Shown: positions 22,729 to 30,662, numbered from the stretch's first letter. The stretch: 31,182 bases of DNA from Lentisphaeria bacterium UBA1776 (GCA_002314605.1 DCGO01000100.1:22499-53680), one strand, 5' to 3'. Program-made: numbers and translations. Notes: generated by a model not told the origin, from the sequence alone.

Positions 22729-24591
22729 ATGAATCGTGTGCTTCTCGGGAAACTGAAGAAAGAACTTCCGGAACTTGCATTGCGGGAGAACGTCCCGTTC
22801 CGGGAAGTGACCAGCTGGGGTATCGGGGGAGAACTGCCGGTGCTGGCGGAACCCTCCGGTGACGTGGAACTTTCCTCGCTCTGCAAATTTCTGCAGAAAA
22901 ACAGACTGCCTTTCCTGCTTCTCGGGGGGGGTACCAATCTGGCGGGCTGCGACCGGCTTTTTGAGGGAGTGGCCATCCGGCTTGGGAAAGGCGCATTCTC
23001 CCGGATCCGGATCGGGGACACCCATGTCACCTGCGGATCGGCGGTGCGGCTCCGGGAACTGGCCCTGGCGGCGGCGGAAAAGGGGCTCGGGGGTATGGCG
23101 CCATTGTCCGGGATCCCGGGCACGCTTGGGGGAGCCCTGCGGATGAATGCGGGAGCCGGCGGGGTCAGCATCGGCAGTTATGTGGTCCAGCTCTGCGGCT
23201 GCCGGAGCGACGGCTCCATCTGGTGTGCCGACCGCAAAGATCTTGAATTCGGCTACCGGACAAGTTCCATCCCGGAAGATGTGATCCTGACCACGGCGAT
23301 CCTGGAACTTCCGGAGGGGGATCCTGCGAAGGAAACCGCAGCCATAGAAGCGGAACTTGCCGCCAGGAAAATGCGGGAACCGGCGGGACGGACGGCGGGA
23401 TGCACCTTCAAGAACACCACCGTGGAAGACCCGGCGGGAAAACTCATCGATCTGTGCGGTCTGAAGGGTCTGCGTTCCGGCGGCTGTGTGGTAAGCAGCA
23501 AGCACGCCAATTACATTGTCAACGAAACCGGTTCCGGTTCGGAAGCGGACCTCGTCGACCTGGTCATCCGGATCCGGCGGGAAGTGGCGGAAAAAACCGG
23601 ATTCTTTCTGGAACCGGAAGTGATCTTCAGCGATCCGGCGGCTCTTGACCGGATCCATGCGGAAGCTCCGGCTCCCCGGGTCACGGTCCTGATGGGCGGC
23701 GACGCCAGCGAGCGGGATGTGTCCCTGCGCAGCGGAGCGGCAGTGACGGCAGGGCTCCGCCAAGCGGGATACCCGGTAACGGCAGTGGACCTGAAGGAAT
23801 GCCGGATCATTCCCGAAATGCAGGATTGCGATGTGGTATTTCCGATTTTCCACGGCGGCTTCGGCGAAGGCGGCGACATCCAGAAACTTATGGAGGACGC
23901 CGGCATTGCCTTTGTGGGATCCGGCAGCGAATCCTGCCGCTGGATGATGGACAAAATCGCCAGCAAGCGGCGGATGGATGCCTTCGGCCTTCCCACCGCT
24001 CCCTGGGGGATCGTGACCACGGCTTATCGCGAAAAACCGGCGCATTTCGACTTTCCGGTGGTGGTCAAGGCCCCCTGCGAAGGCTCCACCATCGGGATCG
24101 AAAAAGTGGATCGCGCCGAAGACTGGGATACTGCGCTGGACCGGCTTTTCAAATTCGACTCCGTGCTGCTGGTGGAGAAATACATCCGCGGCAGGGAACT
24201 GACCATTCCGGTGGTGGACGGCCGGGTCATGCCGATCATCGAGATCCGCAGTCCCCATGCCTTTTATGATTACGATGCCAAGTACGTGTACAAAAACGGC
24301 CATACCCAGTACCTCTGTCCGGCGCCGGATCTGCCGCCGGAACTGGAAGATGAACTGAAGAGCGCCTCGCTCAAATTTGCGGAAGTCTTCCGGGGAAAGG
24401 ATTTCTTCCGGATCGACTACATGCTGGACGAAAATCTGCGTCCGTACATTCTGGAAGGCAATGCCCTCCCCGGCTGTACGGAAACCAGTCTGGTGCCGAA
24501 GGCGGCGCGGCAGTCCGGCATGAGTTTTGCCCGGATGGTGGCAAAGCTTGCCATGAATGCTTATCTGCGCAAAAACGGCAGGGGCAAATGA
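22729..24591 (+). CDS. MurB-Ddl fusion: UDP-N-acetylmuramate dehydrogenase / D-alanine-D-alanine ligase
   Basis: One 620-residue frame carries two peptidoglycan precursor enzymes. Residues 1-303 are MurB: FAD site LLGGGTNLAG (64-73), GMAPLSGIPGTLGGALRMNAGA (122-143), FGYRTSSI (174-181), GCTFKN (224-229, Cys225 at the usual catalytic Ser), GLKGLRSGG and GFFLEPEVIF with the C-terminal Glu. The short form resembles type II MurB. Residues 317-615 are Ddl: LMGGDASERDVSLRSG, FPIFHGGFGEGGDIQ, VVKAPCEGSTIGI, LVEKYIRGRELTIPV, YDYDAKY and ILEGNALPGCTETSLVP, an ATP-grasp ligase with the expected binding residues. The domains are joined by about 14 residues. I start at 22729, after GGGGTG; the longer frame overlaps hisI. 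Confidence 0.93.
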   Translation: MNRVLLGKLKKELPELALRENVPFREVTSWGIGGELPVLAEPSGDVELSSLCKFLQKNRLPFLLLGGGTNLAGCDRLFEGVAIRLGKGAFSRIRIGDTHVTCGSAVRLRELALAAAEKGLGGMAPLSGIPGTLGGALRMNAGAGGVSIGSYVVQLCGCRSDGSIWCADRKDLEFGYRTSSIPEDVILTTAILELPEGDPAKETAAIEAELAARKMREPAGRTAGCTFKNTTVEDPAGKLIDLCGLKGLRSGGCVVSSKHANYIVNETGSGSEADLVDLVIRIRREVAEKTGFFLEPEVIFSDPAALDRIHAEAPAPRVTVLMGGDASERDVSLRSGAAVTAGLRQAGYPVTAVDLKECRIIPEMQDCDVVFPIFHGGFGEGGDIQKLMEDAGIAFVGSGSESCRWMMDKIASKRRMDAFGLPTAPWGIVTTAYREKPAHFDFPVVVKAPCEGSTIGIEKVDRAEDWDTALDRLFKFDSVLLVEKYIRGRELTIPVVDGRVMPIIEIRSPHAFYDYDAKYVYKNGHTQYLCPAPDLPPELEDELKSASLKFAEVFRGKDFFRIDYMLDENLRPYILEGNALPGCTETSLVPKAARQSGMSFARMVAKLAMNAYLRKNGRGK

Positions 24592-25778
24592 GTATATTTC
24601 CCGCATCTCTCCGGGGGAGCGTCCGGTCAGGTGCGGCAAAGGTCATGCTGGGACTCCTTCTGCTGTCCGGAGGTCTGACGCTGCAGGGAGCCGTGATCGG
24701 CGAACCGGCTCCGGAGCTCGTGTCCGGACCGATGCTCAAAGGAGGGAAACTCCGTCTGGCAGATCAGCGGGGAAAAAAGTTCACCGTCCTTCATTTCTGG
24801 AAAACCCGGTGTCCGGCCTGTGTAAAAGCCGTTCCCATGATCCGGGAACTGGCGGTGAAATATGCCGGTCAGGGGGAATTTGCCGCCGTCGGCTGCGAAT
24901 TTCCGGGGATCCTGCGTCAGGAAGAGAGCTGGAAAAATTATCCGGGGACCGTTATTTCGGATCCCATGCAGGAAAATTTCCGGCAGTATTTTCCGCAGAA
25001 CGGGACCTTTCCGGCAGATGTGATCATTTCTTCCGGCGGGACGCTTCTGTGGAAAGGTCCCACCATCGCTCTGGCCGGAGTTCTGGAGGAGATCCGTTCG
25101 GGGAAATATGACCTGAAAAGTGCAGCGGAAGTGGACCGCTTCAATACCGGTATGACGAAGGCTCTGGCGGACAAAGACACGCAAGGAGCCCTGAAACTCC
25201 TCCGGGAGCGGCGGAAACTTTTCCCGGAGGATCCGGCACTGGCGGAAGGCGAGGCCAGAATTCTGGCGGGCCCGGGCAAGGCCCCGGACGCCGGATTGAA
25301 GGTGCTGGATGCGGCGCTGACCAAAGCACCGAAGTCCATCCGGCTGTATCTGGCCAAAGTGCAGATCCTGCAGTCTTCCGGAAGAGGCGACAGCCGGGAA
25401 GTGCTGGATGTTTACCGGGCCATTGCCCGGGAATTTTCCCGGCAGAGTGTTCTGCTGGCCAAACTGACCGGACCGCTGCTCAAGAATCCCAGGGGGAGTT
25501 TCGTCCTCTTAAGCGCCTATATTCTGGCCCATCAGGCATACCGGAACCGTTCCGGGCTGACGGCACTTGAATGCGGACGCATCGCCGCCAATCTGGCAAG
25601 GGTCTATTATTATCTGGGGATGACGGACCGGGCCGTGCTGATGCAGGCCGAGGCCGTGGAACGATTGAAAAACTCTCCGGCAGCACGGGCCGCAACGGCG
25701 GAACTGGCCTTTTACCGCGGCTCCATTGCGGCGGCGGCCGAGGTCCGCAAACTGGAAGCCGCGCCGGTAAAGAAGTAA
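24588..25778 (+). CDS. Secreted thioredoxin (TlpA-like) domain with helical repeats
   Basis: The 396-residue product has a signal peptide (hydrophobic core about 18-32, cleavage near LQG-AV at 34), then an AhpC/TlpA-type thioredoxin domain: IGEPAPEL, FTVLHFWKTRCPACVKAVPMI with redox pair Cys75/Cys78, and a cis-Pro position in GTFPADVII. From about residue 185 the protein becomes helical with TPR-like units (ALKLLRERRKLFPEDPALAEGEARIL; GRIAANLARVYYYLGMTDRAV). It likely acts in the periplasm on disulfides, the repeats offering a binding surface. Its ATG overlaps the murB-ddl stop (ATGA). Confidence 0.82.
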   Translation: MSIFPASLRGSVRSGAAKVMLGLLLLSGGLTLQGAVIGEPAPELVSGPMLKGGKLRLADQRGKKFTVLHFWKTRCPACVKAVPMIRELAVKYAGQGEFAAVGCEFPGILRQEESWKNYPGTVISDPMQENFRQYFPQNGTFPADVIISSGGTLLWKGPTIALAGVLEEIRSGKYDLKSAAEVDRFNTGMTKALADKDTQGALKLLRERRKLFPEDPALAEGEARILAGPGKAPDAGLKVLDAALTKAPKSIRLYLAKVQILQSSGRGDSREVLDVYRAIAREFSRQSVLLAKLTGPLLKNPRGSFVLLSAYILAHQAYRNRSGLTALECGRIAANLARVYYYLGMTDRAVLMQAEAVERLKNSPAARAATAELAFYRGSIAAAAEVRKLEAAPVKK

Positions 25779-25789
25779 AGGAAAAAATT

Positions 25790-27583
25790 ATGGCGAAATT
25801 TCAGTGCATCGGAGATCTGGCTAAATTTCTGGCCGGGGAATACGAAAAGTTTCCGGCGGACACCGTGATTCAGGCGGAGCGCTGCCCGTCGGGAATGACC
25901 GGGGACATCACCGTCAACTGTTTCCGGTTCGCCAAACTCTGCGGCAATCCGGCGGCCTGCGCTGCCAAAGTGGTGGAGTTTCTGGGTCATCACGCCGATG
26001 TGGTTCATGCCGAGGCGGTCAAAGCCTTTGTGAATATCACCCTCCAGCCGGGCGCGCTGATGCGTGACACGCTGGCGGTCCCGGATCAGATCCTTGCCCA
26101 GGGGCTGCTTCCGGAAGGGGAACGGCGGAAGATTCTGATCGAATACTCGGCTCCCAATACCAACAAGCCCCAGCATCTGGGCCATGTGCGCAACAACACG
26201 CTGGGAATGTCTCTGGCCAGTCTCCTCAAGCGGGTGGGACACCAGGTAACAGAGATCAATCTGGTGAACGACCGGGGGATCCATATCTGCAAATCCATGA
26301 TTGCCTATCAGAGATTCGGAAACGGCGTGACCCCCGAATCCTCCGGGATCAAGGGAGATCATCTGGTGGGGGATTTCTATGTCCGTTACAATAAGGAACT
26401 CTCAAGTGAGATCGCCACATTGAAAACCGCCCGGCCGGAACTCTCCGGCAAGGATGATGATGCGCTCTTTCTGGAAACGGAACTGGGTGCCGCCACTCAG
26501 AAGATGCTCCGGGACTGGGAAGCCGGGGACCCGGAAGTGCGGGCCCTGTGGCAGAAGATGAACAGCTGGGTCTTTGCAGGATTTGCCGAGACCTACAACC
26601 GTATGGGGATCCATTTTGACCACACCTATCTGGAAAGTCAGACCTATCTTCTCGGCAAAGACACCATTGCCGAAGGACTGGCCAGGGGGGTGTTCAAAAA
26701 GCGTGACGACGGCGCCGTCATCGCCTCTCTCGGAAAACTGGGGGATAAAGTCGTACTCCGCTCCGACGGCACCAGCGTCTATATCACGCAGGATATCGGA
26801 ACCACATTGCTGAAATACCGGGACTATCAGCCGGAATCCATGATCTGGGTGGTGGGGGACGAGCAGAATCTCCATTTCCAGATGCTCTTTGAGATCATGC
26901 GCCTCCTGGGCTACGGATGGGCGGAAAATCTCCATCACCTCTCCTACGGCATGGTGAATCTGCCCACCGGCAAGATGAAGAGCCGGGAAGGGACCGTGGT
27001 GGATGCCGACGATCTCTTTGAGGAAATGGTGAAGATGGCCACCGCCAGCTGCCGGGAACATGCCGGCGAAGGCGTGACGGAGGAGGAGCTGCGGACCCGG
27101 GGCGAGATCATCGGCATGGGCGCATTGAAATTCATGCTCCTCAAGTTCAACGCCAAGACCACCATGATGTTCGATCCGGCGGCCAGCATCCGGTTTGAAG
27201 GGGATACCGGACCGTATGTACAGTACGCCTGTACCCGGATCCGTTCCATTCTCCGCAAGGCTTCCGCACGAGGCATCGCCTTTGATGCCGGCAGTGTAAA
27301 CTGGAATCTTCTGACAACTCCGGAAGAAAAACTCCTGGCTGTGACGGCGGCGGGATACCCGGCGGTCCTGCAGACGGCGGCGGAACGGAGAGACGCCTCC
27401 GGACTGGTGGATTATCTGCTGGATCTGGCCAAGACTTTCAACGCCTTTTACCGAGAGTGTCCGGTTCTGGCTGCGCCGGCCCCGGAATTGGCGGCAGCCC
27501 GTCTGGCGGTGTCTGCGGCGGCGGGGAAGATTCTTGAAGACGGGCTCCGTACCCTGACCATCGGCGTTCCGGATGCCATGTGA
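25790..27583 (+). CDS. argS: Arginyl-tRNA synthetase
   Basis: ArgS attaches arginine to tRNA-Arg. The 597-residue class I synthetase has an N-terminal Add-1 type domain, SAPNTNKPQHLGHVRNN with the HIGH-like HLGH (129-132), VGDEQNLHFQM, YGMVNLPTGKMKSREGTVVDADDL (the degenerate KMSKS region usual for ArgS), and the C-terminal anticodon-binding helices with DTGPYVQYACTRIRSIL. The chosen ATG follows AAAGGAAAAAAT; the frame runs further upstream but overlaps the thioredoxin-TPR gene. Length is normal for the family (550-600). Confidence 0.96.
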   Translation: MAKFQCIGDLAKFLAGEYEKFPADTVIQAERCPSGMTGDITVNCFRFAKLCGNPAACAAKVVEFLGHHADVVHAEAVKAFVNITLQPGALMRDTLAVPDQILAQGLLPEGERRKILIEYSAPNTNKPQHLGHVRNNTLGMSLASLLKRVGHQVTEINLVNDRGIHICKSMIAYQRFGNGVTPESSGIKGDHLVGDFYVRYNKELSSEIATLKTARPELSGKDDDALFLETELGAATQKMLRDWEAGDPEVRALWQKMNSWVFAGFAETYNRMGIHFDHTYLESQTYLLGKDTIAEGLARGVFKKRDDGAVIASLGKLGDKVVLRSDGTSVYITQDIGTTLLKYRDYQPESMIWVVGDEQNLHFQMLFEIMRLLGYGWAENLHHLSYGMVNLPTGKMKSREGTVVDADDLFEEMVKMATASCREHAGEGVTEEELRTRGEIIGMGALKFMLLKFNAKTTMMFDPAASIRFEGDTGPYVQYACTRIRSILRKASARGIAFDAGSVNWNLLTTPEEKLLAVTAAGYPAVLQTAAERRDASGLVDYLLDLAKTFNAFYRECPVLAAPAPELAAARLAVSAAAGKILEDGLRTLTIGVPDAM

Positions 27584-27885
27584 TCCGGGAAAAAACAGAC
27601 CTTGCCGGATGTATCTTTTTTTCCTCACTGAACGATCCCGGGAGATTCCGGAGGATGAATCACCTTGATGCGGAGATCTGCAGCAAGTGCGGGGACTCCT
27701 GTACGGCGGAAATCCCCCATGCCGACCGGATCCGGCTGTCGTTCGGTCCCGGATATGATTTTTCACAGCTGCCGGCGGATTTCCTCGTGGTGCCCCGCGA
27801 GGACCGGAAACGGCTGACGGGAAATTGCTCCCTGTCTCTGGTCCGGGAAAACAATGCACTGGCCCTTTTCCGGATCAGGAAGTGA
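27580..27885 (+). CDS. Small hypothetical protein with CSKCGDSC motif
   Basis: This 101-residue frame starts with GTG overlapping the argS stop (GTGA, 27580-27583), suggesting translational coupling. Visible features are CSKCGDSC (34-41), a possible metal or redox site, and a beta-like C-terminal half (RIRLSFGPGYDF; SLVRENNALALF). An ATG at 27655 would give a 76-residue version keeping the Cys motif, but its GGAGG touches the ATG. No family recognised. Codon use looks like the neighbours, so I think it is real. Confidence 0.6.
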   Translation: MIREKTDLAGCIFFSSLNDPGRFRRMNHLDAEICSKCGDSCTAEIPHADRIRLSFGPGYDFSQLPADFLVVPREDRKRLTGNCSLSLVRENNALALFRIRK

Positions 27886-27980
27886 GCGCAGGTTTTCAGG
27901 CCGCAGGCAAATCAAGCTAAAGAATATTAGATAAAGCCGCATAAAACATGAAAAAAAACGGAAATTTTTGGAAAAGGGGC

Positions 27981-28009
27981 TTGCCTTTTCCTGAATTTTT
28001 TGCTATAAT
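27981..28009 (+). promoter_or_regulatory. Strong sigma70-type promoter for the pseudopilin gene
   Basis: TTGCCT (27981-27986) and a perfect TATAAT (28004-28009) are separated by 17 bp, the best promoter match in the window. The surrounding 27886-28003 region is AT-rich with poly-A and poly-T runs. Transcription should start near 28016. Confidence 0.8.
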
Positions 28010-28023
28010 ATGGACAAGTCACC

Positions 28024-28052
28024 GGAAACAATCGGGAAATAACATTGTTTCC
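28024..28052 (+). promoter_or_regulatory. 5' UTR stem-loop of the pseudopilin mRNA
   Basis: GGAAACAAT (28024-28032) pairs perfectly with ATTGTTTCC (28044-28052) around an 11-base loop. It would lie about 8 bases from the predicted 5' end of the transcript, the position where stem-loops protect long-lived mRNAs such as ompA. A smaller hairpin GGGT/ACCC (28065-28075) lies directly before the Shine-Dalgarno sequence. Confidence 0.5.
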
Positions 28053-28075
28053 TAAACCAAGAACGGGTAAAACCC

Positions 28076-28081
28076 AAGGAG
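28076..28081 (+). promoter_or_regulatory. Strong ribosome-binding site of the pseudopilin gene
   Basis: AAGGAG sits 7 bp before the ATG at 28089, an optimal arrangement and stronger than most others in this window. Confidence 0.8.
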
Positions 28082-28088
28082 AAAGAAA

Positions 28089-28655
28089 ATGAAGAAGAAT
28101 CGTGAGTTTACTCTGATCGAGTTGCTCGTCGTGATCGCCATCATCGCGATCCTCGCCGGCATGCTGCTCCCCGCGCTGAACAGCGCCCGGGAAAAGGCCC
28201 GCCGTATTTCCTGCACCAGCAACATGAAGCAGATCGGCCTCTCTCTGAAGCAGTATGCAATGGACTATCAGGATCGTTTCCCGTATTGCGGCTATGCTGA
28301 CGGGATGGAACTCCTTCGCAAGAATGCCTATCTGCAGGACTATGCGGTCTATTGCTGCCCCTCCACCACCACCACCCGCGGCAGCGGCACCATTGCTCTG
28401 GCCGCCAACTCCTATCTTGACTATGCCTATGCCGGCGGCATGATTGAAGGCGGCTCCGCCCTCTTCGGCAACGCTGAATCCGCCATGGCGGCTGATATCT
28501 ACAGTGGTGCCACCACCAACGGCAGCGTTCCGAACCATGCTGATTTCGGCAACATGCTGTTCTTCGACGGCCACGCCTCCGGCTTCACCGGTGCCAACTG
28601 GTATGCCAAGGAGAACCGCGGTTCCTCCTACATCGCACCGAACCCGGGCAACTAA
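28089..28655 (+). CDS. Type II pseudopilin-like protein with H-x9-DG C-terminal motif
   Basis: The 188-residue protein begins MKKNRE, then FTLIELLVVIAIIAILAGMLLPAL, the class III signal of type IV pilins/type II pseudopilins with Glu at +5 (Glu11). The residue before the cleavage site is Glu6 instead of the usual Gly. After the helix (NSAREKARRISCTSNMKQIGLSLKQYAMDY) comes a Gly/Ala/Ser/Thr-rich domain with Cys pairs (YCCPS), and near the end HADFGNMLFFDGHA, the H-x9-DG motif of planctomycete/Lentisphaerae pseudopilin-like proteins. It should be cut by the prepilin peptidase at 13065 and sit in the periplasm or on a secretion fibre. Promoter, leader hairpin, strong RBS and terminator make it a well-expressed single-gene unit. 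Confidence 0.92.
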   Translation: MKKNREFTLIELLVVIAIIAILAGMLLPALNSAREKARRISCTSNMKQIGLSLKQYAMDYQDRFPYCGYADGMELLRKNAYLQDYAVYCCPSTTTTRGSGTIALAANSYLDYAYAGGMIEGGSALFGNAESAMAADIYSGATTNGSVPNHADFGNMLFFDGHASGFTGANWYAKENRGSSYIAPNPGN

Positions 28656-28708
28656 TCCCGAATTCGGAAGAAGGACCGTTTGACCGGTTCTTCATTCAGG
28701 ATTGAAGA

Positions 28709-28737
28709 GATCCGGTCGCAAGACCGGGTCTTTTTTT
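28709..28737 (+). terminator. Rho-independent terminator after the pseudopilin gene
   Basis: GATCCGGTC (28709-28717) pairs with GACCGGGTC (28722-28730) around a GCAA tetraloop, followed by seven T (28731-28737). This is a textbook intrinsic terminator about 55 bp after the stop. Confidence 0.9.
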
Positions 28738-28769
28738 GTTTAAATGTGCCAGCTTTGAAACGACAGCTG

Positions 28770-28805
28770 TCGGACCCATCGGACCTGTCGGACCTGTCGG
28801 ACCTG
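28770..28805. repeat. Tandem 9-bp repeat, four units
   Basis: Three perfect copies of TCGGACCTG (28779-28787, 28788-28796, 28797-28805) follow one degenerate copy TCGGACCCA (28770-28778). It lies in the gap between the pseudopilin terminator and the end of the minus-strand membrane-protein gene. Read on the minus strand it would encode Gly-Pro-Thr units, but no gene uses it. Confidence 0.85.
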
Positions 28806-28820
28806 TAATTGCGCGGCGTG

Positions 28821-30662
28821 TCAGTGAAGCGCCAAAAGCAGGAACCCGTCGGAACCGGGCACGGGGATGTTCACCAGTTTTCCCTTGCGGAGCTCCTGAT
28901 AAATGGCTTCGCTGAAGGCCTGTTCCAGTTCGATGAAGGATTCTTGAACATCCGGATTCTTGCGGGAGGACCCGATCACAAGATACCGGATCCCCCGTCG
29001 GGCCAGTTCGCCCGTCCAGTCCGGATAACGGGTATAGTCGAACCACTCCTGAAATCCCGGGGTTCCGTGGCGGTACCCCCGGGGACAGTACAGCCCCCGG
29101 CGTTCAAAAACCAGGAGAACCCCCGCATTTTCCGGAGTGTGCTTTGCCAGATAACTGTAAATGGAAAAGAGCCCCTTTTCCCGCAATGCGGCGGAAAGAG
29201 CCCGTTCCGGATGGAGCCTTGCATCACGCCAATAGCCCCATGCGTAAAACCCGTGCTTCCATACCCATGGTTCGACCCAGCATACCGCCAGGACAAGGAG
29301 CCCGATCCCGGCAAATTTTCTGAATTTCAGAGAAAAACCATTCGTTGTTTCCGCCGCAGCCAGCAGCAACACCGGGATCATGGGAAGCATGAAACGCGTC
29401 TGCTGGGAAGTCGCCGCCCAGAAGAGATAAAGGATCCCCAGCGTGATCAGCAGATTTCCGCCGTTTCTGGAGAGTTTTTTCCGCCGGAACTGCATGTATC
29501 CGGTGATCACCGTCCCGGCAAACAGGACCGGTACCGCCGCCCCCGCAATGATCCCGTCATAAATGGTCTCCGAGACCCCGGTAAAAAGCCACCCCCAAAC
29601 CGCACCGTACAGCTTTCCCGGCCCGTAGTGCGTTTCCCCCATGGCCCGGTGACAGGCCTCCACCAGCGGTCCCGGAGTGCCGAAAAGCGTCCCGCAGAAG
29701 GGATACACGGGATTTCCCAGGGTGACCCACGGCCGGAAATAAAATCCGAGTACAAAAAGTGCGCAGCTGCCGCAGAAACACAGCAGTCCTCTCCGGTCCG
29801 GCTTCATCCGGAGGACCAGCGCCCCCGCGGCAAGCGCGGCCCCTGCCCCGGTCAGTTTGACGGCAGGACACATCCCGGCCAGCATCCCCAGCAAAACGGC
29901 GGTCCCGGGAGAAAGTTCCGGCTTTCTGCGGGTGATCCGCAAAGCGGCCAGCATAGGAAGAGCAACGAAAATCTCCGCATAAAATTCCCGCATCATGGTT
30001 CCATAGAGGGGGCTCAGGATCAAAATACCTGAAAGAACCCATGCAGTCCGGCATCCCGCCGATTCCCGGAGTTCCCGGTACAGCCCGCCGGCCAGCAGCA
30101 GAAAACAGCCGAGGATCAGCCCTTTGGCGGTACCGATCCCTCCCAGCCGGAAAAGCTGGAGGAGAAGAAACTGGGGGAGCAATGGAAAGGCGGAATAGGG
30201 CAGGTCCGCCCGGGGCGCGGTGCTGCCGGCTGCAAGCCAGTCCGCAGGGACGGCGATCTGATAGGTCTGCTCATCCCAGCTGTACGGAAAAAAGACCGCC
30301 GAGGCGAGAAACCACCCCCCCAACGCGATCAGCACGATCCACATTTCAAGGTTGTCCCGGATCTTTCCCCGGGGATCCCCCTGCCGGAAAAGCTCCAGGA
30401 GACCCCACAGAGCCGCCGACGCCGGAAGAATCGCCGCAAAGGCAGCGGGGCAGGTCAGAAGCGCCTTCCCCGCCGCCAGCCCCCACCAGGCAAAGAGCCC
30501 CATGCCGAGGGAGATGGACGTGAGAAACTCATAGCCGGCTTCTTCCGGAAGACATTTCCGCAGAAGTGCCCTTCCTGCCCCGTAGCAGGCCAGCATCATC
30601 AGCAGGACTCCGCCGGTATTGGCGGGAACGCATCCCAGAAGTTGAACAAGCCCCGCTTCCAT
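28821..30662 (-). CDS. GT-C-type membrane glycosyltransferase-like protein
   Basis: From the ATG at 30662 the protein has 613 residues and about 11-13 hydrophobic segments over the first ~470, followed by a soluble C-terminal part of roughly 130 residues. The first external loop after the third or fourth helix carries SWDEQTYQIAVPADWL (128-143), matching the acidic motif of GT-C transferases (PMT/ArnT group), which use a polyprenyl-phosphate sugar. YSAFPLLPQF and a later PVYPF...GTPGPL segment fit the group. It likely adds a sugar outside the inner membrane; the donor and acceptor are unknown. The start is set by a 1-bp overlap with the upstream gene stop (TAATG); the longer frame overlaps that gene. 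Confidence 0.75.
   Translation of the reverse strand: MEAGLVQLLGCVPANTGGVLLMMLACYGAGRALLRKCLPEEAGYEFLTSISLGMGLFAWWGLAAGKALLTCPAAFAAILPASAALWGLLELFRQGDPRGKIRDNLEMWIVLIALGGWFLASAVFFPYSWDEQTYQIAVPADWLAAGSTAPRADLPYSAFPLLPQFLLLQLFRLGGIGTAKGLILGCFLLLAGGLYRELRESAGCRTAWVLSGILILSPLYGTMMREFYAEIFVALPMLAALRITRRKPELSPGTAVLLGMLAGMCPAVKLTGAGAALAAGALVLRMKPDRRGLLCFCGSCALFVLGFYFRPWVTLGNPVYPFCGTLFGTPGPLVEACHRAMGETHYGPGKLYGAVWGWLFTGVSETIYDGIIAGAAVPVLFAGTVITGYMQFRRKKLSRNGGNLLITLGILYLFWAATSQQTRFMLPMIPVLLLAAAETTNGFSLKFRKFAGIGLLVLAVCWVEPWVWKHGFYAWGYWRDARLHPERALSAALREKGLFSIYSYLAKHTPENAGVLLVFERRGLYCPRGYRHGTPGFQEWFDYTRYPDWTGELARRGIRYLVIGSSRKNPDVQESFIELEQAFSEAIYQELRKGKLVNIPVPGSDGFLLLALH

Noticed and set aside
20379..23171. 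930-codon open frame on the minus strand
   Set aside because: It lies fully opposite the membrane-protein, D123, prfB, hisI and murB-ddl genes, which have strong family motifs. The antisense frame is low-quality (Phe/His/Pro/Gly-rich) and arises because the GC-rich genes rarely use codons that give reverse stops.
22666..24639. 657-codon open frame on the minus strand
   Set aside because: Antisense to the murB-ddl fusion, with no family motif; a composition artefact.
26402..27859. 485-codon minus-strand frame
   Set aside because: Antisense to argS, whose motifs are complete.
28696..29046. Minus-strand frame with a collagen-like Gly-Pro-Thr run
   Set aside because: The run comes from the 9-bp tandem repeat; the rest is in another frame of the membrane-protein gene and crosses the pseudopilin terminator.
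28809..30032. 407-codon plus-strand frame
   Set aside because: Opposite the GT-C membrane protein, whose hydrophobic pattern is clear; the plus frame is Pro/Arg/Gln-rich without motifs.
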